DNA of 11,490 nucleotides, from assembly GCA_900552545.1 (NCBI GenBank), contig USAL01000054.1:1-11490 (forward strand), in the 5' to 3' direction. This DNA comes from an uncultured Sutterella sp. (GTDB lineage Bacteria > Pseudomonadota > Gammaproteobacteria > Burkholderiales > Burkholderiaceae_F). The position numbers and the translations under genes were made by a program. Shown here in pieces: positions 6,525 through 11,490 of the stretch (position 1 is the first letter of the stretch; the number at the start of each line of letters is the position of its first letter). The notes beneath the pieces are model-generated. The model saw only the letters and a list, made by a program, of their open reading frames with translations. It was not told the DNA's origin and did no database searches.

Positions 6525-8054
6525 ATGCAGAGAAGAGATTTGCTGATGGTGCTTGCCGCAACGACGGCAATGGGCATTCCGACGACGATGGCTTTTGCGG
6601 CCGATCAGACGATGAACGTCGACGACTGCATCGTGGGCGCGGGTGGCATCAGCGCCGGCATGGCCGCGGTGGATGCGGGCTTCAAGACCGTGATTCTGGA
6701 AAAGCTCGGCGTCATCGGCGGCGGCGGCAACTACATGGAAGGAACCTTCGCCGTCGGCTCGAGCCTGCAGATCCGGGACAACGTGGGCATCAATCCCGAA
6801 AAGCAGTTCAAGCGCGTGATGGACTTCCACCACTGGCGCATCAATGGAAAGAATCTCAACAACTGGCTCAAGGAAGCCGCCAGGACGCTCGACTGGCTGC
6901 AGGAGCACGGCATCAACTTTGAAGGCGTGCACACCGCCTTCATCGACGGCAACCGCACCTGGCACATGTTCGAAGGCGGCCACGGCTCGTCGCTCATCAA
7001 GACATTCTCCGAAAAGATCAAGGCCAAGGGCGGACAGATCCTCACCTCGACGCCCGCCGAGTCGCTCATCATCGACAAGGACGGCACCGTCAAGGGCGTG
7101 ATTGCCAAAAACGAAAAGGGAGACCGGATCACCATCAACGCCAAGGCAGTCATCATCTCCACGGGCGGCTTCTCCTGCAATCCGGAAATGGTGAAGAAGT
7201 ACCTGCCCTACGCGGGCTACGAATCCGCAGGGTCGCCGGGCCGCACGGGCGACGGCATTCAGATGCTGCAGAAGGCCGGCGCCGAGCTCGTCAACATGAA
7301 CGTGACGATGCAGGCCGGGCTCTGGCTCAAGGACGTTCCGACGGGGCTGCAGTTCGGCAAGGACGGGCTCACCGGCGCCAAGTACGTGAGACTCCTTGCG
7401 GCGCTCTTTCAGCCCTATCTGAAGGTGAACCCTAGAGGCGAGCGCTTTGCCGACGAGACGCTGCCGCTTGAGTACATCTCCAACGCCTGCGAGGAAGTGG
7501 GCGGCGAAGCCTTCGCGGTCTTTGACGACGACACGCGCCTTGAAATGATCAACCAGGGGCTGCCGCGCGGCTACTTCGGCATGGTGGCCCCGGGCACCAA
7601 GTTCAACGATTTCGACAAACTCTTTGCCGAAGGCGTCCAAAAGGGATTCTGCTACAAGGCATCAAGCCTCAAGGAGCTCGCAAAGCTCACCGGAATGGAG
7701 TACGAGCGCCTGCAGAAGACCGTCGAGCGCATGAACAAGATGGCCGAGGCGAAGAAGGACGACGAGTACTACAAGGATGCGCAGTGGCTGCGCAAAGTCG
7801 CCAAGGGCCCCTTCTACGCGATCAAGGGATCGCTGCGCACGTATGCGACCGTGGGCGGCGCGAGCGTCAATGAATACTTCCAGCCCTTGACCCCGGAAGG
7901 CAAGGTCATCAAGGGCGTGTACGCGATCGGCCAGGACGCGGGCGGCCTTTATTCCGACAGCTACGACATGCACATCGCCGAAGGCACGGCCTCCTCGTGG
8001 GCCATCAACGGCGGGCGTCTTGCCGTCGAGCACATGAAGACCTACCTCAAGTAG
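6525..8054 (+). CDS. Tat-exported FAD-dependent reductase (fumarate reductase/flavocytochrome c superfamily), substrate unknown
   Basis: The 509-residue protein starts with a Tat-type signal: RR at 3-4 in QRRDLL, a hydrophobic stretch, and a likely cut after AFA at 23-25. It should therefore act folded in the periplasm. The FAD-binding Rossmann motif is VGAGG (37-41) with acidic E59 in the ILEK strand end. GGGGNYMEG (65-73) is the second flavin contact loop. NPRGERFADE (302-311) matches the conserved NxxGxRFxxE region. Family members move two electrons from FADH2 to a substrate C=C bond. The usual fumarate-site histidines are absent: the HHTMGG region reads YATVGGA (440-446), and the GxNRLGGN region reads GGLYSDSYD (473-481). 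Another acceptor is thus likely. There is no haem motif CxxCH and no FMN-binding domain, so an outside electron donor is needed; none is in the window. AGGGGAG (6514-6520) precedes ATG 6525 and fixes the start. A Crp-like regulator gene diverges from it. Confidence 0.88.
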   Translation: MQRRDLLMVLAATTAMGIPTTMAFAADQTMNVDDCIVGAGGISAGMAAVDAGFKTVILEKLGVIGGGGNYMEGTFAVGSSLQIRDNVGINPEKQFKRVMDFHHWRINGKNLNNWLKEAARTLDWLQEHGINFEGVHTAFIDGNRTWHMFEGGHGSSLIKTFSEKIKAKGGQILTSTPAESLIIDKDGTVKGVIAKNEKGDRITINAKAVIISTGGFSCNPEMVKKYLPYAGYESAGSPGRTGDGIQMLQKAGAELVNMNVTMQAGLWLKDVPTGLQFGKDGLTGAKYVRLLAALFQPYLKVNPRGERFADETLPLEYISNACEEVGGEAFAVFDDDTRLEMINQGLPRGYFGMVAPGTKFNDFDKLFAEGVQKGFCYKASSLKELAKLTGMEYERLQKTVERMNKMAEAKKDDEYYKDAQWLRKVAKGPFYAIKGSLRTYATVGGASVNEYFQPLTPEGKVIKGVYAIGQDAGGLYSDSYDMHIAEGTASSWAINGGRLAVEHMKTYLK

Positions 8055-8100
8055 ACGTCGCCCTTTTTTCCTTACCCATTGTCCTTTCGTTGAAGCAGGA

Positions 8101-8159
8101 CGGGAAAGAGAATGCGGAGCCTTCCACAGTTTTCCTCTCTTTCCCGCCAATCATTTTTT
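8101..8159. terminator. Inverted repeat between convergent flavoprotein and SDR genes, possible terminator
   Basis: CGGGAAAGAGA (8101-8111) pairs perfectly with TCTCTTTCCCG (8136-8146) around a 24-base loop. A T6 run (8154-8159) follows eight bases after the stem on the plus strand. The long loop and the gap before the T run make this weaker than a classic terminator. It is well placed to end the flavoprotein transcript and perhaps the SDR transcript from the other side. Confidence 0.45.
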
Positions 8160-8213
8160 CAACGGCATCAGAGCGACTGTCGGAGAACTTCAGAAAGATT
8201 TCCGCAGGGACGG

Positions 8214-8243
8214 CTACTTCGCCACCAAGCCGCCGGCGACAAG
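8214..8243 (-). other. Orphaned C-terminal tail of the SDR beyond the amber codon
   Basis: In the same frame after the TAG at 8246-8244, the sequence codes LVAGGLVAK and then TAG (8216-8214). Aligned on TG, it fills the place of the conserved C-terminal VDGG segment of classical SDRs exactly, with the stop standing in for one residue. This supports a point mutation over a natural short ending. Confidence 0.7.
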
Positions 8244-8972
8244 CTAGAGGCCGCCCGTCATGAAGCTTGCTGCATCGCTGGCGAGGAAATACATGAGCTC
8301 GGCGACCTCATGAGCCTCGCCCACACGCCCCAACGGATACATTGCCGCCTCGGCCTCCCAGTAGGCTGTCACATTGCCGTTGTGCGTGATGTCGGCAAAG
8401 CTTTGAAAGAGCTTCTCGGTGAGCGGCGTACGGATCGTCGCCGCGCAGACTGCGTTGACGCGGATTCCCTTGGGCCCGAGGTCAATGGCGAGACTTCGCG
8501 TAATCTGCCCGATTGCACCTTTGGTCAAACCGTAGCCGAAGCTGTTGGGCTTTCCGACGTAGCACTGGTCGGAAGCATTGATCACGACGCTGCCGCCGCG
8601 GCCAAGATGCGGCACGGCCGCGCGCAGCGTGTTGACCGTCCCCTTGATGTTGGTGTCGATCATCAGGTCGAGCTCTTCGTCGGAGATGTCAAGCAGCGTA
8701 TTGCAGCGAGGAATGCCGGCATTGGTGTCGTCCGTATCAAGTCCGCCGATCGTCTCAACCGTTTTGCTCACGGCCGCTGCGATCTCATCCTTGTAGCGGA
8801 CATTTCCGTGCACATAGAGCACGTCGGGCAGTTCCTTCACCGTCTGCGCAGCCGCTTCAACGTTGATATCCATAAAGGCCACATTCCAGCCGCAGGCGTG
8901 GAACTTGCGCACGGCCGCAGCGCCGATGCCGGTGGAGCCGCCCGTAATGAATACCGTTTTCTTGTCGCTCAT
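8244..8972 (-). CDS. Short-chain dehydrogenase/reductase, C-terminus cut by an amber codon
   Basis: The 242-residue product is a classical SDR, a cytoplasmic NAD(P)-dependent oxidoreductase acting on alcohols or ketones. The dinucleotide motif is TGGSTGIG (10-17). D35 at the end of the second strand suggests NAD rather than NADP. The catalytic residues are N108, S134, Y147 and K151 (YGLTK at 147-151). The start at 8972-8970 has a strong AGGAGG five bases upstream. Two oddities stand out. The NNAG motif reads TNAG (83-86), after an unusually polar fourth strand (LDTDDT). The protein also stops at TAG right after FMTGGL, whereas the same frame continues as LVAGGLVAK to a second TAG at 8214, which fits the normal SDR ending TGxxLxVDGG. 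The gene is thus probably a recent nonsense mutant lacking the last ten residues, which usually close the subunit interface. The substrate is unknown. It converges on the flavoprotein gene. Confidence 0.88.
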   Translation of the reverse strand: MSDKKTVFITGGSTGIGAAAVRKFHACGWNVAFMDINVEAAAQTVKELPDVLYVHGNVRYKDEIAAAVSKTVETIGGLDTDDTNAGIPRCNTLLDISDEELDLMIDTNIKGTVNTLRAAVPHLGRGGSVVINASDQCYVGKPNSFGYGLTKGAIGQITRSLAIDLGPKGIRVNAVCAATIRTPLTEKLFQSFADITHNGNVTAYWEAEAAMYPLGRVGEAHEVAELMYFLASDAASFMTGGL

Positions 8973-9361
8973 TGTGACCTCCTGAGTCTTCGGAATCTCC
9001 TGATGCCTACAAACGGCCGGGGAGATTCGGGTACAAAAGCCGTATCCCGAGAGCGCCTCCACGATTAAGGCCAAGACGCGCGTCTACACTGTCGGGAGCA
9101 TCCTACAAATTGTACGGACAACGGAGAGCGAAAACCGCGTGAGCCTAGTCCCTGGCCTGCATTTTTTGCGCAAGCTCGTTTTGCAACGGGCCTTGTCGAT
9201 CGAAGCCAGGTGTGAGTTTTTTCAGTGATTAAAATAGTTCGGAATCGACGGATTTCAGAAATTCTTGAAACCGTCGTCACATAGAGCAGCCCCCGCTTCG
9301 TCAATCACATACGTTGTTTTTTTGCGACGCAGGTTGCGGCCTTTTTGACAAGAACCAGTCA
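8973..9361. other. Divergent intergenic region between the SDR and the DUF262 operon
   Basis: The 389 bases hold the SDR ribosome binding site (AGGAGG, minus strand, about 8978-8983) and a perfect 12-base palindrome AGACGCGCGTCT at 9074-9085, about 100 bases upstream of the SDR start, which could be an operator. The right half is more AT-rich with T runs. TTAAAATAG near 9229-9237, after TG at 9226-9227, resembles an extended -10 for the DUF262 genes but lacks a clear -35. I see no gene. Confidence 0.4.
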
Positions 9362-10993
9362 ATGTCTCTCACCAACATTAACAAGAGCTCAATCGCCGGC
9401 GTCCTCAACCGAACTTTCGATATGAAGGACGTTGCCGGCGCCTACATTCTTATTCCGGATTTTCAGCGGCCTTACTGCTGGAGCGCAGAAGATATCCGGA
9501 TTCTGCTGAACGATGTCGATGAGCTGCGCTACGAAAACGACCAAAAGGGATACCTGGGCCCCAACAACGAAGTCGATCCCTACTATTTCGGTACAGTTTG
9601 TTTCAAGCGGGAAAAAAGAGACTCCGGGGCCTTCGTACTCGAACTTTTAGACGGACAGCAGCGTTTGACCTCAATTCTGATGCTGACGCTTCTTCTTTAC
9701 AGGCGGGCTGCCCGTCATGCTGACGAAGATATTCACTCGTTTTGCGCGTTTGTCGACAACTTGCTTGGCGACGGCTGGCAGGAGAGCATCGTCGTAAAAC
9801 AGCCGCAAACAATTCGACAGATCCGCAAAGTCGCCCATGAACTCGACCTTGACTACGAAATGGTCGAGGTTGAGGCCACGGCGTCCTCCCCGTCTTCGAC
9901 GGCCTCAAAATTCTATGCCGACACGCTTCGTCACGACTGCCGCCGCATGCGTTTCATCCTTGAACACGGAATGGTTGCGGTATCGTTTCTTGAAACCGCT
10001 CGAGAGGCCTCTCAGTTCTTTCAGGGCGAAAACAACCGCGGCCTCGCCATGTCGCTTCTGGATTTGCTCAAGGCGTATCACTTGCGTTTTGAAACCGAGC
10101 CGAAAGCTATTGATCGAATACAGGCCATTTGGAGCGTCTTCATGCCGCCGGAAGAAGAAGAAGACGGCGAAACCAACTCAACGGCCTCTGCGGAAAATCA
10201 TTCGAGTACAACCCAACGCCGCGCGTTACGGATTGTCGAAGACATTGTGATTCCTTTGCTTCTTCTGCGCTTTGGCGTCTATCCACTCTCTGCCAACGAT
10301 CCACGCAACGTCGATCATATCAAAGGCGTACTCGGTACGCCCAAGGGTGACCTGCTAGCAGACGAAAAGATCAAGCTTCTTACAGCCCAAAAGGCTGAAG
10401 AGGAACTGGAGTACAAACTGCCGCCGGCCGATCTGCTGACGCCGATGCCTCCGGGACTGCCTTTCTTCGAAGCCATTGATCAATATCGACGCTTCGCCGA
10501 CGCCGTTGCTCAATTTGCAGGCAACAAATTTAGTTACTTCAAAAACTCCTCCAAAATTGCCTACTGGATGCTGATTGCTTGGGTTGACCGATATCTTCCC
10601 CAAAAACTAAGCCGCCAGTCTGCAGAGGTCATCAAGGATGCGCTTGAATCAGATCCGGAATTTCGCGCCTATTCTCGAGTGATTCTGCTGTTTCTTAAGC
10701 TTATGAAGCAGCTCAAATACCACGATGAAAAAGGTCAAGAAACAACACATGGCGTCTACGATCGTGTCGAGTTCGAATCCATACTTCGTCTAATGCAATA
10801 CGAGAGCGTCTCTAAAAGCCTCTTTTTCCTTCCCCACCATACAAAGAGCCCAGCCGCCTGCCGACTCGAACTTCAACGACGTCTTCGCCCAGAAAATATA
10901 AAAAACTTCAATATAAAAAACTTCAAATGGCCTGCCCTGCTGTATAAGAAGGCCTACGAATCAAGAGAGATCATCATGAAATCCAATGCCTGA
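9362..10993 (+). CDS. DUF262 (GmrS-like) protein, first gene of a tandem pair
   Basis: The 543-residue product carries the DUF262 core. IPDFQRPYCW (31-40) matches the family signature IPxYQRPYxW. LLDGQQRLTS (95-104) is the DGQQR motif, linked to nucleotide binding and hydrolysis in GmrSD-type and related enzymes. NNRGLAMSLLDLLK (224-237) is the third conserved block. An acidic, serine-rich linker (about 262-283) divides the protein. The C-terminal half is mostly helical and shows no HNH motif of DUF1524, so this protein alone lacks the nuclease half of GmrSD. DUF262 proteins act in restriction of modified phage DNA and related defence. I chose ATG 9362; upstream codons from TTG 9314 look unlike protein, but the Shine-Dalgarno is weak. 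A second DUF262 gene follows after 46 bases, so the two are probably co-transcribed. Composition is more AT-rich than in the genes to the left, suggesting acquisition. Confidence 0.88.
   Translation: MSLTNINKSSIAGVLNRTFDMKDVAGAYILIPDFQRPYCWSAEDIRILLNDVDELRYENDQKGYLGPNNEVDPYYFGTVCFKREKRDSGAFVLELLDGQQRLTSILMLTLLLYRRAARHADEDIHSFCAFVDNLLGDGWQESIVVKQPQTIRQIRKVAHELDLDYEMVEVEATASSPSSTASKFYADTLRHDCRRMRFILEHGMVAVSFLETAREASQFFQGENNRGLAMSLLDLLKAYHLRFETEPKAIDRIQAIWSVFMPPEEEEDGETNSTASAENHSSTTQRRALRIVEDIVIPLLLLRFGVYPLSANDPRNVDHIKGVLGTPKGDLLADEKIKLLTAQKAEEELEYKLPPADLLTPMPPGLPFFEAIDQYRRFADAVAQFAGNKFSYFKNSSKIAYWMLIAWVDRYLPQKLSRQSAEVIKDALESDPEFRAYSRVILLFLKLMKQLKYHDEKGQETTHGVYDRVEFESILRLMQYESVSKSLFFLPHHTKSPAACRLELQRRLRPENIKNFNIKNFKWPALLYKKAYESREIIMKSNA
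10895..10924 (+). repeat. Two tandem copies of a 15-base unit in the DUF262 gene
   Basis: AATATAAAAAACTTC occurs twice without a gap (10895-10909 and 10910-10924) and codes NIKNF twice (residues 512-521). The unit length keeps the frame. Perfect identity points to a recent slippage duplication near the C-terminus. Confidence 0.9.
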
Positions 10994-11039
10994 CAGTTTG
11001 AGAACAAAAACAGACTAAAACCAGTGAAAAATGGAAATC

Positions 11040-11490
11040 ATGAGTACCAATCGTCGTCAAGATTTCGACGCCGTCAAACTGACGCTCGGCGCCCTTCTCC
11101 GCGAAGGCAAATACGTCATCCCTCCCTATCAGCGTCCGTATCGCTGGGGTGTTTCGCAGGTAGGGCTCCTCTTGCGGGACCTGCTCGATTTTTTCCGGAT
11201 AGCAAAACCCGACGAAACGTATTCGCTCGGCACGATCGTTTGCGACAAAAAAGACAACACCTACGAGATATTGGACGGTCAGCAGCGCCTCACGACGATT
11301 GACCTGATTCTTCGGAAAATAGAAGAAAATATTAAAAAACTATCAGAAGAAACATTTAAGTCGCTGTCCCATCCACAGTTGATTGCCGCCTACCGGTATC
11401 TGCCGAACAAAGAAACGGCGGACCATACTGGATTGCCCCGCGCCAAAGCGCAACAAGACGAAATTTCTTGCCAACTGCCGGAAGGAGAGC
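11040..11490 (+). CDS. DUF262 (GmrS-like) protein, second gene of the pair (cut by right edge)
   Basis: The frame is open from ATG 11040 to the right edge, giving 150 residues. It has its own complete DUF262 start: IPPYQRPYRW (27-36), closer to the family consensus than the first gene, and ILDGQQRLTT (77-86). Between them SLGTIVCDK (62-70) matches the strand before DGQQR. After the motif the coding sequence turns AT-rich and lysine/glutamate-rich. It follows the first DUF262 gene by 46 bases in the same direction. An in-frame ATG at 11031 is possible too; neither start has a strong ribosome binding site. Whether a DUF1524 HNH nuclease domain follows cannot be seen. If it does, this would be the effector with the first protein as its partner. 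Confidence 0.87.
   Translation, partial: MSTNRRQDFDAVKLTLGALLREGKYVIPPYQRPYRWGVSQVGLLLRDLLDFFRIAKPDETYSLGTIVCDKKDNTYEILDGQQRLTTIDLILRKIEENIKKLSEETFKSLSHPQLIAAYRYLPNKETADHTGLPRAKAQQDEISCQLPEGE

Noticed and set aside
6378..7640. N-terminal extension of the Crp-like frame by 421 codons into the flavoprotein gene
   Set aside because: The frame stays open on the minus strand, but the added part has no Crp homology and lies antisense to a clear FAD enzyme; a Crp protein of about 260 residues from 6377 is the normal size.
8112..9068. 318-codon plus-strand frame across the SDR gene
   Set aside because: It is antisense to a clear SDR with catalytic residues and a strong ribosome binding site, and has no motif of its own.
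1..11490. tRNA, rRNA, CRISPR arrays, insertion sequences
   Set aside because: I saw no tRNA T-loop signature in the intergenic regions, no regularly spaced repeats, and no transposase or terminal inverted repeats.

Overview
The window looks like chromosomal DNA from a GC-rich proteobacterium. The gene mix suggests a gut-associated member of the Burkholderiales, for example Sutterellaceae: a Tat-exported single-domain flavin reductase without haem, a class I PPK2, strong AGGAGG-type ribosome binding sites and a Fur-box promoter. This taxonomic guess is an inference from gene content and was not checked by any search.

Layout from left to right. A HAD-family phosphatase on the minus strand is cut by the left edge. 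Divergent from it, a small heavy-metal-binding (HMA) protein is preceded by a good sigma70 promoter whose -10 is covered by a Fur-box-like palindrome. About 620 bases without a recognisable gene follow. Next is a 792-residue tandem AAA+ ATPase of a conserved but, to my knowledge, uncharacterised proteobacterial family. It converges on a PPK2 polyphosphate kinase, and a nested double hairpin terminator lies between them. Then comes a redox module. A Crp/Fnr-type regulator (minus strand), broken by a +1 frameshift at a run of seven A, diverges from a Tat-exported FAD reductase of the fumarate reductase/flavocytochrome c superfamily. The reductase has lost the usual fumarate-binding residues. A short-chain dehydrogenase (minus strand) converges on the reductase and is cut by an in-frame amber codon just before its conserved C-terminal tail. 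At the right edge two DUF262 (GmrS-like) genes stand in tandem with a 46-base gap; the second runs out of the window.

Functional reading. The Crp-like protein and the flavoprotein share a 147-base divergent intergenic region, as expected for a regulator controlling an anaerobic electron-acceptor reductase. Both neighbours of the flavoprotein carry disabling lesions. This may be gene decay, assembly error, or, for the A7 run, slippage-based control. The paired DUF262 genes have a more AT-rich composition, recent-looking internal duplication and two intact DGQQR motifs. They are the best candidate for an accessory, possibly anti-phage, system. The rest of that system may lie to the right of the window.
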